NCBI GenBank assembly: GCA_964533275.1
Contig: CAZHJK010000004.1
Coordinates: 1 to 64,000 of the forward strand
Origin: CAZHJK01 sp964533275
GTDB taxonomy: Bacteria; Bacillota; Clostridia; Eubacteriales; Garciellaceae
Direction: 5' to 3'
Length of the DNA stretch: 64,000 nt
Below are positions 24,602 through 33,817 of this stretch, one piece after another (the stretch's first letter is position 1; every line of letters begins with the position of its first letter). The position numbers and the translations under genes were made by a program. The notes beneath the pieces are model-generated. The model ran no database searches. It saw nothing but the letters and a program-made list of their open reading frames with translations, and was not told the origin of the DNA.

Positions 24602-26608
24602 ATGAAATTTGAGAAATTATTAGAACCGGGAAAGATAGGAAACTTGGAGATTAAAAACCGTATGATTATGCCTGGAATGGGGACAAATCTTGCGGCGGCA
24701 GATGGAACAGTATCAGATGTAATTGTAAATTACTATGCAAGAAGGGCAAATGGAGGAGTAGGGCTTATCATTACCGAGGTTTGCTGTCCGGAACCATTAG
24801 GGAGAGTTATACCTGGGGAAATCGAGATTACAGAGGTTGGATTTATGCCGGGATTAAGCCGTATTCCCCATGCAGCTCATTCTGGAGGAGCAAAGGTTTG
24901 CTTGCAATTAGCCCATGGAGGTTGTTTTTCCAGTGAGGGAGTTACAGGGGAACAACCAATATCTCCTTCGGGAGTAGGTACTTTTCAATTACCTGATGAT
25001 ACACCTAGGGAAATGACCTTAAAGGAGATTAAGGAACTAATAGAAAAGTATGGTATTGCAGCAGCTAGGGCTAGACAATGTGGTTTTGATGCGGTAGAAC
25101 TTCATGGAGCCCACGGTTATATGCCATTACAATTCCTCTCAGCTTATACAAATCGAAGAACAGATGAATATGGAGGTAGTTTAGAAAATCGTGCACGTTT
25201 TGCTTTAGATACTATTAAAGCTATGAAGAAGCATGCGGGAGAAGATTTCCCACTAATCTATCGTCTATCTGGTGAGGAAGATGTTCCTAATGGAATTACC
25301 ATCGAAGAGGCTTGTACCTTTGCAAAATGGGCACAAGAGGCGGGAGCAGATGCTATTCATGTATCAGCCGGCACCTGGGATTCCAGATTACATAAGTATA
25401 ATGCGGTTATGGCAGGAGAGGAATCACCAGAGGGTAAAAACCTAAGTAAAGGGGTGGCGACATCCATGTGGGTGCCACCAAACTATACACCTAGGGGTTC
25501 CTTAAAGCATCTTGCTGCAGAGGTGAAAAAACATGTACAAGTACCTGTCATAGCAGTGTGTAGTATAACTCCAGAGATGGGTGAAGAAATCTTAGAGAAA
25601 AAAGACGCGGATTTTATTGCTATAGGTCGTCAGACAATTGCGGATCCAGATTATGCTAATAAAATCGCTCGAGGAAGAGCGGACACCATATGTCGTTGCC
25701 TTCGTTGCAATGAATGCCTTGGAGAGGTAATGGCTTTTCGAGGAATTTCTTGTGCCGTAAATCCTGAAGCTGGAAAAGAATTTGAAGGATTTGTAGAGGT
25801 TGTTTCAGCAGAGAATAAGAAAAAGGTTGCTATTGTAGGATCAGGACCGGCAGGTATACAGGCTGCCTTAACTGCTTCAAAGAGAGGACATGAGGTTACC
25901 CTATTTGAAAAGGATGATAGACTTGGTGGGGCTCTTTACTATGTAGGCTTGCCTGACTTTAAGATAGATTATCGTGACTATACGAAATATCTTATTGATA
26001 CAATAAAAAATAGCGGGGTTACCATTAAAACAGGGGTTGAGGTAAGTTCACAAATGATTAAGGATAGTGATTTTGATACGGTCATTGTAGCCACAGGAGC
26101 AAAAACCTTTAAACCAAAGATAAAGGGCTCGGAAGATAACACTATAGCTGATCCCCTTAAAGTGCTAGATGGAGATATTCCTAAGGGTAAGGATATTATC
26201 GTATGTGGAGCCGGCTTAGTTGGTTGTGAAGTAGCAATGAGTCTTGCAGAATTAGGAAAGAATGTAACCATGATCGATATGTTACCTGAGCCTGCTATGG
26301 ATCTCGCTATCTATACTAAGTGGGTACTTAATTCTAAGCTTGCAGAACTTGGTATAAGGGTAAGAGTTAATCATGAAATTAATGAAATGACAGGAAAATA
26401 TGTAAAATGCACGGTGGATAATAAAGAGGTTGAATATAATGGAGATGCAGTAGTTAGTGCCTTGGGCTTAAAGGCTAGAAGAAAGTTACTGGAGGATTTA
26501 AGAGAAAGCTGTAAAGAGATGGAGATTATTCCTGTAGGGGATGTAAATAATCCAAGGAAAATAATCCAAGCTGTTCATGAAGGCTTCCATGCAGGACGAA
26601 GAATATAA
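24602..26608 (+). CDS. Old-yellow-enzyme/2,4-dienoyl-CoA (enoate) reductase family flavoprotein
   Basis: A 668-aa multidomain NAD(P)H:flavin oxidoreductase. Residues 1-370 form an FMN-binding TIM barrel with GFDAVELHGAHGYM, typical of this family. A four-Cys 4Fe-4S site follows (CRCLRCNEC with a later Cys in GISCAVNP), then an FAD fold (VAIVGSGPAGIQAA) and an NAD(P) fold (IIVCGAGLVGCEVA). Members reduce C=C bonds of enoates, dienoyl-CoA or bile-acid and related compounds in anaerobes. The substrate here is open. GGAGG selects the ATG at 24602 over the GTG at 24596. A terminator follows, so the gene stands alone. Confidence 0.9.
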   Translation: MKFEKLLEPGKIGNLEIKNRMIMPGMGTNLAAADGTVSDVIVNYYARRANGGVGLIITEVCCPEPLGRVIPGEIEITEVGFMPGLSRIPHAAHSGGAKVCLQLAHGGCFSSEGVTGEQPISPSGVGTFQLPDDTPREMTLKEIKELIEKYGIAAARARQCGFDAVELHGAHGYMPLQFLSAYTNRRTDEYGGSLENRARFALDTIKAMKKHAGEDFPLIYRLSGEEDVPNGITIEEACTFAKWAQEAGADAIHVSAGTWDSRLHKYNAVMAGEESPEGKNLSKGVATSMWVPPNYTPRGSLKHLAAEVKKHVQVPVIAVCSITPEMGEEILEKKDADFIAIGRQTIADPDYANKIARGRADTICRCLRCNECLGEVMAFRGISCAVNPEAGKEFEGFVEVVSAENKKKVAIVGSGPAGIQAALTASKRGHEVTLFEKDDRLGGALYYVGLPDFKIDYRDYTKYLIDTIKNSGVTIKTGVEVSSQMIKDSDFDTVIVATGAKTFKPKIKGSEDNTIADPLKVLDGDIPKGKDIIVCGAGLVGCEVAMSLAELGKNVTMIDMLPEPAMDLAIYTKWVLNSKLAELGIRVRVNHEINEMTGKYVKCTVDNKEVEYNGDAVVSALGLKARRKLLEDLRESCKEMEIIPVGDVNNPRKIIQAVHEGFHAGRRI

Positions 26609-26636
26609 TATAAATACATGATTGAACTTGATGAAG

Positions 26637-26690
26637 GCAAAAAAGGAAAGATTTACTGGATACTTCTAGTAATTTTTCCCTTTTCCCTTT
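26637..26690 (+). terminator. Terminator of the flavoprotein gene
   Basis: An imperfect A/T-rich hairpin (AAAAGGAAAG..TTACTGG with CTAGTAA..TTTCCCTTTT) 30-80 bp after the stop, ending in T-rich sequence. Confidence 0.6.
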
Positions 26691-26830
26691 AATTTACAAA
26701 AATTGGTGGTATTTTTTTATCCATGCGGGACCAAATTGATACCGAAGATAGGACATATATTCCTTGATAATTAAATGATCTATGGATATAATTATTACTA
26801 AAATCTACATTAAAGTAAGGAGACAAGAAG

Positions 26831-29800
26831 ATGTCAATACGAAAAAAACTAGGAATAGAATTTGGTAATATTGATCCAATAACTAGCTCTCAGGATAGGA
26901 TTCAGTACATTAATTTTAAGTTGGCATCCCTAGGATTGCCGATATATCGGTCCAAGGACAGTGATGATGAAAGTACTTATTTTATTGATTTGTTTGAAGA
27001 TATAATTAAGGATTATAAAGAAAAAACTAGAATGGTTGATTTAAATGAAGTTGGGATATATAAGCGTATAAATAATTTCTTTAGTTCCTATTTTAAAGAT
27101 AGCCCTGCACCACCTAAGGGAATTGAAGATTATTCTCTTACCTTGGATCATTATGGAATCGCTAGGGAAATATCTCTTCCCCCCGATGGCAATACCTTTA
27201 GCAATAGCTATATCAAAAGTTACCGTATTAAACAGGGTGTTCTCCATAACCCTAGACATGATAGACGCACCACTAAGGGGTCTTTTCACATAGCTGAAGG
27301 AGGACTGGCTATTCCCCATGATAAAAAAGCTGTACCTAAGGAGGTTTTTAACAAGCTTTATAAAGCTGCGATTAATCCCCCTGAGGAATTAATGATACTT
27401 CCCTTTACTGCAAATCAAGATAAACAAGCTAAATCCTTTGTTTCATTATTGATTAAGCCTATTGTTTCCCCAAGGGTTCCTGGATTTCTTGAGGAAAAGA
27501 CAATGGAGGTACTGTTTATGGCACCAGGTAGCCTGGTATCAAACCTAGATTTTATTGAATCTATTTTTGGGAATGCTGGAGATCCCAGTTTCCATAATAA
27601 TGATTCAGGTTTAGATGTAGATGGCTGGTCTGGACATACAGGCTTTATTTTGCTTGCTCCTCACCTGATAAAAATGAAAAAGGCAGACCTAGGTCTTCCC
27701 CATTATAATGATGCGACTGAAAGACAACGACGGGATGGCATGTGTTATAAGGATGAAAGCGAATACTATAATGATGGAGAAGCCTTTAAGCTTACCTGTC
27801 GTGGCAAAAGTGGTGTAGCGGTAACCATTATAGCCGATAATTATTTTGGGTATTCCAAAAAAGAGATTAAAACCCAAATAAGTTTTGCTGCCAACCTTTA
27901 TGGAAATGTAGAAGAGGAGCATGCCGGGGGCACTATTGTCTATCCCCAAAGAAATCTCGGGACAAACTACAATGCTAAATTAGATGAAAATCTTTCCGGC
28001 TATTGCTTTGAGGATGTTAAAGAGAAATATGGGGATATAATGGACCTTCAAGAGGATAATTATGGAATAGATAAACAAAATAAAAAGATAATCTATTTAC
28101 CTGAGGATGTTAAGTTTGATTTATATAAAACTGAAATTAAGTGGAATTACAATAATAAAATAAGGACCTTAAAATTATTACCAACACACACCTATATACT
28201 TCCAAATGGTGAAAAGGTCCATATGGAAAAGCATCCTGAGACCCCTATTTGGAAGTTAATTGGCACGGAAGCCGAAGGAACCTTTTGTCATAAGCCTTGT
28301 ACTGTTTCAGGAGGGGGTAAGTCTGAAATATCTAAGTCAATAAATAACTCCATTATCTATGGTACCTATTATGTAAATGACTTAAAGAGAGATTTAGATA
28401 TAGTAGAATCAATTCTTAAGTATGATTATAGTGGTCGATGGAAGAATTCAAAGAGAACCCATCCTTCAAGAACCATCTTGTCTATTGACCGTACCCTAGG
28501 CTCGGTTATTAAACTTTTAACCCCTTCATCTGCCTATACTGATGAATTTAATGCCTATATTGAAGCCATTCCAAATCATGTAAAGTCTTTAGTTTTTATG
28601 GTTAAAAGGTTTTATCAGCAATCCTGGGGAGATGATTGGAGAAAACATTTTACAGTGGATATTATAAATGGAAAGCCTGGAAATGAAATTAACTTTGATA
28701 ATAGAAAGATAAGACCTAGTTATTTACGAGTGGGTTTTATGGATGACAAGGCTTGGAGAACATTTAAATTGCGTATGGACTTTATGTCCAGTGAAAAAAT
28801 ACAAATGGAGGATGATATTACAGCATCTGTGATGATTCCTAAGAATAAATTAAAGAACCTCAATGATGAATATACTAATGATAGCTTTAAATTTGTAGTT
28901 AATTGTGAATACCGTTTCTTCCAACGACCTGACGAAGCTGTGAATAAGGGCTACGATAAACAGGCGGAGAGGGATTTATCTAGTAATAATCTCTTTGCTA
29001 CAAACTATGAGCCTTTGACCAAGGCAGATGTTAAGGAAATAAAAGATGATGCCATGGGGTATATCGCATATACTGATCCTGTAAAGAAACATATAAAGGA
29101 CTTTTTAAAGGGTGATGATGAATATTGTGTCTTATCCTCGGAAACCAGAATTGTAAATGGTAGACCTAGCAAAAATCCAAGATATTTAGAGCATAGGTCG
29201 GATTTTATGGAGCCAACTAAGACATATCTTTCAGATATTGGGGTTCGCTTTTCAAGGAGAATCCCCCTAGGACAACCCATTCCTATGCCTGTAAATTCAA
29301 TATTGCCAGGTCGAAGAAATAATCCGCCAGGGGAGGAAAAGGGAAAGAAAATTTTACCCCTAAGCGTTTATAACCCCCTTCATTATCAAGAACTGCCTGA
29401 GCTTTTTATGGATTATATCAGTAGTTTAACAGGGAAATCGCCATCCACAACCGGTGCAGGCTCTGAGGGAGCACTTACAAAGGCGCCCTTTAACATGCTT
29501 TTGCCTGTTTACGATCTAAATAATGCACTTCTGTCTTATATATTAGGGGATTATGCTGCATATACTACTCCTGCTGGATTTATAGGACCTAATATAAGGG
29601 TTGATCATGATATTTCTGTTTTAATGCCTGAGATCTGGTCAAGACTTACAGAAGAGGAACGCAGCCCAAGGAGACTGATTCAAGAGGGTTCATTAGAAAA
29701 GCTTGAAGATTTTAAATACAATGGGGTAAATATTCCTGCCAGTAGACTGGGTTATCGTATAACAGATGTATTTTCCTATAAGTATCTTGGGAAAATATTC

Positions 29801-30292
29801 GATGAGCCCCAGACTGTGTTTAGTGAAGAGATATTAAAACCAGAAAAGCAAAGCTTAGAGGCATTTGCTGATGGAGTTCTTAACATAATAAATGGACATA
29901 AGAAGGCGGCACTAGATTATTTTAAGGATGGAAGTATAGAATATGCAATCCCTCCTATAAAGGCGATTTTAAATATAATGGCATATGGGGATTATAAAGG
30001 GCATAGTATTGAGTCCAGCGCTGTCAGAGATCTATTTAAAAAAGAAAATGTACTTTCCAGTGATTGGTATGCTGAAAGACTAAAAAACAAGCAGGAAATC
30101 GATGTTAATATTATTCAGAGAAAGATCGAAAGTCTAGAAAACTTTATAAAAAATCCCCTTAATAAATCAGTAATTAAGGAATTTAAATATGATAAAAAGC
30201 TCCAAGAAGCTAAGGATACTCATAAATATTATCAATCAGAGAAGTACTTAGAATCACTTAAGGGTACACTAGGTGCATCTAAAGTAGAGTAA
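26831..30292 (+). CDS. Probable PPi-dependent phosphoenolpyruvate carboxykinase
   Basis: A 1153-aa cytosolic protein without signal or membrane segments. Size and conserved-looking blocks (NPRHDRRTTKGSFHIAEGG at about 140-158, DVDGWSGHTGF at 263, CTVSGGGKSEISKS at 490-503, TTGAGSEGALTKAPFN near 880) recall the PPi-type PEPCK known from Entamoeba and Propionibacterium. That enzyme interconverts oxaloacetate plus pyrophosphate with PEP, phosphate and CO2. The SGGGKSEIS stretch resembles a PEPCK-type P-loop. This recognition is from memory of the family, not from a search. If correct, the gene links PPi to anaplerosis. AAGGAG precedes the ATG. It lies alone between terminators. Confidence 0.6.
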   Translation: MSIRKKLGIEFGNIDPITSSQDRIQYINFKLASLGLPIYRSKDSDDESTYFIDLFEDIIKDYKEKTRMVDLNEVGIYKRINNFFSSYFKDSPAPPKGIEDYSLTLDHYGIAREISLPPDGNTFSNSYIKSYRIKQGVLHNPRHDRRTTKGSFHIAEGGLAIPHDKKAVPKEVFNKLYKAAINPPEELMILPFTANQDKQAKSFVSLLIKPIVSPRVPGFLEEKTMEVLFMAPGSLVSNLDFIESIFGNAGDPSFHNNDSGLDVDGWSGHTGFILLAPHLIKMKKADLGLPHYNDATERQRRDGMCYKDESEYYNDGEAFKLTCRGKSGVAVTIIADNYFGYSKKEIKTQISFAANLYGNVEEEHAGGTIVYPQRNLGTNYNAKLDENLSGYCFEDVKEKYGDIMDLQEDNYGIDKQNKKIIYLPEDVKFDLYKTEIKWNYNNKIRTLKLLPTHTYILPNGEKVHMEKHPETPIWKLIGTEAEGTFCHKPCTVSGGGKSEISKSINNSIIYGTYYVNDLKRDLDIVESILKYDYSGRWKNSKRTHPSRTILSIDRTLGSVIKLLTPSSAYTDEFNAYIEAIPNHVKSLVFMVKRFYQQSWGDDWRKHFTVDIINGKPGNEINFDNRKIRPSYLRVGFMDDKAWRTFKLRMDFMSSEKIQMEDDITASVMIPKNKLKNLNDEYTNDSFKFVVNCEYRFFQRPDEAVNKGYDKQAERDLSSNNLFATNYEPLTKADVKEIKDDAMGYIAYTDPVKKHIKDFLKGDDEYCVLSSETRIVNGRPSKNPRYLEHRSDFMEPTKTYLSDIGVRFSRRIPLGQPIPMPVNSILPGRRNNPPGEEKGKKILPLSVYNPLHYQELPELFMDYISSLTGKSPSTTGAGSEGALTKAPFNMLLPVYDLNNALLSYILGDYAAYTTPAGFIGPNIRVDHDISVLMPEIWSRLTEEERSPRRLIQEGSLEKLEDFKYNGVNIPASRLGYRITDVFSYKYLGKIFDEPQTVFSEEILKPEKQSLEAFADGVLNIINGHKKAALDYFKDGSIEYAIPPIKAILNIMAYGDYKGHSIESSAVRDLFKKENVLSSDWYAERLKNKQEIDVNIIQRKIESLENFIKNPLNKSVIKEFKYDKKLQEAKDTHKYYQSEKYLESLKGTLGASKVE

Positions 30293-30380
30293 AAAATATT
30301 TAATAAAATATTTGCAAAAAAAGAAGGAAAATATATATTTATGTAGAAATATGCATTAAAATAAAATAAACTTTATAATG

Positions 30381-30416
30381 AATGGACTACAGGGTGGCTT
30401 GTAGTCCATTTTTTTA
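30381..30416 (+). terminator. Terminator just upstream of the LRR surface-protein gene
   Basis: The 10-bp stem AATGGACTAC / GTAGTCCATT has a 10-nt loop and a TTTTTTT run, ending 17 bp before the next ATG. It isolates the PEPCK-like gene, or works as an attenuator for the next gene. Confidence 0.8.
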
Positions 30417-30433
30417 ATTATGGAGGAAAGGTT

Positions 30434-31858
30434 ATGAAAGCAAGGAAAATACTTGGAGTTCTACTTATTTTAATGCTCCCTATTATATTAGGCTCAATAA
30501 GCCCTAGTGAAATAGAAATTTCTGCGGAATTTGGAGCTTTTTCATATGAGGTAAATGGAGATGAAATCACAATAACAAAGTATGACAAAACAGATGATAG
30601 TATGGAAGTAGAAATACCCTCAACTATTAAGGGAAAACCTGTTACCAAGATAGGTGAGAAAGCGTTCTATGGTTGTGAATATATAAATAAGATTACAATT
30701 CCCGAAAGTGTAACAAGTATTGGAGATGAAGCATTCGGTGAGTGTGATAATTTAAAATCTATTGAAATACCTGATAGTGTAATTAGTATAGGAGAGAGGG
30801 CCTTTGTATACTGCAAATCCTTAGAGGAGATAAATCTTCCAAATAGAATAAAAAGTATAGGTATTAAAACATTTTATAATTGTTCATCTTTAGAATATAT
30901 AAAGATCCCAGATAGTGTTACAAGTATAGCTCAGGAAGCTTTTTTAAAATGTGAAGCTATGACTAACATAACTCTTCCCAGTAGTATTGAAAAAATAGAG
31001 TTCGGAACCTTCTCTAATTGTATTTTACTAGAAAGTATAGTAATTCCCAATGGTGTAAAAAGCATAGGTGGATCTGCATTTATTTTTTGTGGATCACTAG
31101 AAAGTATAACTCTTCCTAGGGGATTAACTAATATAGAAACCTCTGCATTCAAAAATTGCAACAAATTATCTAAAATATATGGATATGATGGATCCTATGC
31201 CCAGGAATATGCATCTGCTAATAATATCCCCTTTTCTATAGTTTATGATGTCCATTTTGATACCCAGGATGACAATGAAAATAGTAGCATTATTATAGCC
31301 CATGATAATAAAATCATAAAACCTCAAGATCCCATAAGGACAGGCTATGCTTTTGGTGGATGGTTTAAAGATGAAACCTTAGAAAATACTTGGGACTTCC
31401 AAAATGATACCATAATAGAAGATACTACTCTTTATGCAAAATGGACAAAAACCCACATTACTGCTCCCCTAGCACAGCTACTAAAGGAAACAAATAAGGA
31501 TTCCTCTTCTACATCCATGCGTTTTATTTCCACTATAGAAAGCTTAGATTTTTTAGAGGCTGGTTTTGTAATTTCCTATAGTAATTCTGACCCTTTCATT
31601 GACCAAGATGAATGTACAACAAAATCAACCTCAATTGCTTATAAGAGAATCAAAGCAGCGGGAGATTTTATTACTTCAGATGATTTAGGTGGGGAAGGGT
31701 ATATTGTAGCAGTAATCTTAGATGACATCGAAAATAAATCATTCTCCAAGGATATTTATGTTAAGCCCTATGTAAAATCTTTAGATGGAACCATTCATTA
31801 TGGAAATATGAGTGTATTTAGTGTGGAACAATGCTTAGGATACATAGATTATAAATAA
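30434..31858 (+). CDS. Secreted leucine-rich-repeat (BspA type) protein with an InlB B-repeat
   Basis: An N-terminal signal peptide (basic start, hydrophobic residues 6-20). Residues about 50-255 hold roughly eight BspA-type LRRs (units with xIxIPxSVTSIGxxAFxxC). A Listeria-Bacteroides (InlB B) repeat follows at about 270-335 (RTGYAFGGWFKDE ... LYAKWT), then a unique C-terminal domain of about 135 residues. Such proteins are usually surface adhesins or matrix proteins. No sortase motif or SLH domain is seen. It is followed 25 nt later by an acidic single-pass protein. Confidence 0.88.
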   Translation: MKARKILGVLLILMLPIILGSISPSEIEISAEFGAFSYEVNGDEITITKYDKTDDSMEVEIPSTIKGKPVTKIGEKAFYGCEYINKITIPESVTSIGDEAFGECDNLKSIEIPDSVISIGERAFVYCKSLEEINLPNRIKSIGIKTFYNCSSLEYIKIPDSVTSIAQEAFLKCEAMTNITLPSSIEKIEFGTFSNCILLESIVIPNGVKSIGGSAFIFCGSLESITLPRGLTNIETSAFKNCNKLSKIYGYDGSYAQEYASANNIPFSIVYDVHFDTQDDNENSSIIIAHDNKIIKPQDPIRTGYAFGGWFKDETLENTWDFQNDTIIEDTTLYAKWTKTHITAPLAQLLKETNKDSSSTSMRFISTIESLDFLEAGFVISYSNSDPFIDQDECTTKSTSIAYKRIKAAGDFITSDDLGGEGYIVAVILDDIENKSFSKDIYVKPYVKSLDGTIHYGNMSVFSVEQCLGYIDYK

Positions 31859-31883
31859 TGACTGCTTTTGAAAGGAGCTTAAA

Positions 31884-32426
31884 ATGAAAGGAAAAAATAG
31901 AGGTATTTTAATTTTAACAATATTACTTTTAGTGGTATTGGCAATCCTTTTAAGGACTAGTCTAATTTCTCAACCGAGGGTAGAAAATAATTCTCCAGAT
32001 GTATCTATTGTCAAGGGGCAGGATCCTAATGCATCAACAGATGAAAGTAATAATAGTAAAGAGTCTACTTTATCAGAAAATAATGAAATAGAAAAAACTC
32101 AGGATGATAGAATCCAAGATCAGAAAAATACAAATAAACAGGTAAACTTGGATGAAAATAAAAAGACTATCTCATTGGAAAAAGATAAACAAGATTTACC
32201 AAAAGAAGATCAGGATAAGCCCGATGAAGACAAAGGTAATGATAAAATTACAGACCCAAGTCCAGAAAATCCAATACAGGATGAAGATGAAGATAATGAT
32301 AAGGATTTACCCGATCCTAATCCCAACCCTGATCCCGAGCCCGACCCAGATGAGAGTAATGGCAAAATTCAAGAACAGCAGGAAGATGCGGATGATAGCT
32401 TTGGACCAATAATTAGTGGAAAATAA
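31884..32426 (+). CDS. Single-pass membrane protein with a long acidic, Pro/Asp-rich external tail
   Basis: A short basic N-terminus, one membrane helix (about residues 8-26), then a low-complexity outside region of about 150 residues rich in Asp, Glu, Asn and Lys, ending in a DPNPNPDPEPDPD-like repeat. No known domain is present. The tail may span the wall or bind cations. AAAGGAG precedes the ATG. It follows the LRR protein closely and may be its membrane partner. Confidence 0.65.
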   Translation: MKGKNRGILILTILLLVVLAILLRTSLISQPRVENNSPDVSIVKGQDPNASTDESNNSKESTLSENNEIEKTQDDRIQDQKNTNKQVNLDENKKTISLEKDKQDLPKEDQDKPDEDKGNDKITDPSPENPIQDEDEDNDKDLPDPNPNPDPEPDPDESNGKIQEQQEDADDSFGPIISGK

Positions 32427-32545
32427 AGGAAGAAAGAATTTAATTACTAAAGAAAATTTACGGAAATTAAAGTTTTCGATATTTTCTGTTGAAAATAAAG
32501 GAAATTATATACAAATATAGAAATATAATGCTATAGGAAAGGAAA

Positions 32546-32561
32546 TGCAGAGGGACGGGTA
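32546..32561 (+). repeat. REP-like half element (copy 12)
   Basis: ATGCAGAGGGACGGG matches the left half of the family. The right half is missing. Confidence 0.45.
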
Positions 32562-32617
32562 GGGTATAAATATTAGCTAGCTATTGACAATAGCAAAATT
32601 TAAGAGGTGAGGGATAT

Positions 32618-33787
32618 ATGAAAACTTTATATGAAGATAATGACATATTAGATATTAATGAGGACTGGCTTACATATGTTGAAAGCAATCTAATAGAGGA
32701 AAACATCTATGGGTGGAACAATGGACTAAAGGCTATGGGAGATTTAATAAATAATCCTTATGGTGTTCTCGGAATACCTTCCAATATTAATAATTATGAT
32801 ATTAATATGAAGTATGACAAATTATTAAAAAAAACAAGACTTAATATGAAGATCAGTAATGAGTTTGACTATAATAGATTATGGACATTTAATAGGAACT
32901 TAGCAGATTTGCAGACGGCATTCTTTGAAATACAAAGGATACCCTATGGGCTTATATGGATAAATGAACCTTATTTTAAGGACAGCTCATCAATTCAAGG
33001 CTGTCAAAGGAGGTTTTATTTATCAAAGTTTGATATAGATAGTTTTAGCTACGATGATTTTGTCGTATCTTTTCTATTTCTTGTATTAAATGATCCCACT
33101 TGCAATTTCGTGTATCATTGGTCTTATATGTTGAGAGTAATTGCTCTTATGTTCTTATCAGGGAATGAATTCTGGGATAAAATCAAATCAGAACGCACGA
33201 AATTATTATTAATAGATTTATCTACGGAGGAGATAAAAGAATATTATATTAAATTTTTTATGAATCCTGTATTTAATCTAATACGACAAGCTATACAAAA
33301 AAAGAATGTAAGGACAATAGTAAATTGGTATTATATTTTAAATTATTCATCTTTAGGAAATGTAATCATAGAAAGGGTCATAGTCGAGATTAAGGATGCC
33401 CTCGATGATATTACCGATAAAATATACAAGGAGTTAAGAAAATACTTTTATAAAATGATTGAGGACTCAAAGAACAATCTTGATATCACCATAATATCCC
33501 AAGACCAGATTGAAGGAAAAATGGACAAAATAACCCTTCCCTTAGAAAATATATTTAAAATAATTGGAGCAGACACACAAAAAGGTAGAAGGATAAGGAA
33601 ACCCTTATATGATATTTTTCGGTTAGTAGCCAATATATATATGAGGGGAGGATACCACAATGAATTTAGAACCATGATGAATATGGCCTCAAAATGTGTA
33701 TATGATTGGGATTCTAGAATGAGGTTAGAGGAAGATAAAGTAGCTTATAATCAATATTACGGATTTACGGAGATATGGCAAATTTGA
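32618..33787 (+). CDS. Unrecognised 389-aa protein with a J-like segment, partner of an Hsp70-like protein
   Basis: Residues about 45-72 read NNPYGVLGIPSNINNYDINM and KYDKLL. This resembles the helix I-II opening of J-domains (NPYxVLGI...KxYxKLL), but no His-Pro-Asp follows, so it would not be a normal J-protein. The remaining 270 residues are helical and aromatic-rich, with no membrane segment. GAGGTGAG precedes the ATG. The Hsp70-like gene begins 30 nt after the stop, implying a joint function. It could be a degenerate co-chaperone or adaptor. Confidence 0.6.
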   Translation: MKTLYEDNDILDINEDWLTYVESNLIEENIYGWNNGLKAMGDLINNPYGVLGIPSNINNYDINMKYDKLLKKTRLNMKISNEFDYNRLWTFNRNLADLQTAFFEIQRIPYGLIWINEPYFKDSSSIQGCQRRFYLSKFDIDSFSYDDFVVSFLFLVLNDPTCNFVYHWSYMLRVIALMFLSGNEFWDKIKSERTKLLLIDLSTEEIKEYYIKFFMNPVFNLIRQAIQKKNVRTIVNWYYILNYSSLGNVIIERVIVEIKDALDDITDKIYKELRKYFYKMIEDSKNNLDITIISQDQIEGKMDKITLPLENIFKIIGADTQKGRRIRKPLYDIFRLVANIYMRGGYHNEFRTMMNMASKCVYDWDSRMRLEEDKVAYNQYYGFTEIWQI

Positions 33788-33817
33788 GATTATAAATAAA
33801 ATAGGAGGGTGAAGGTG

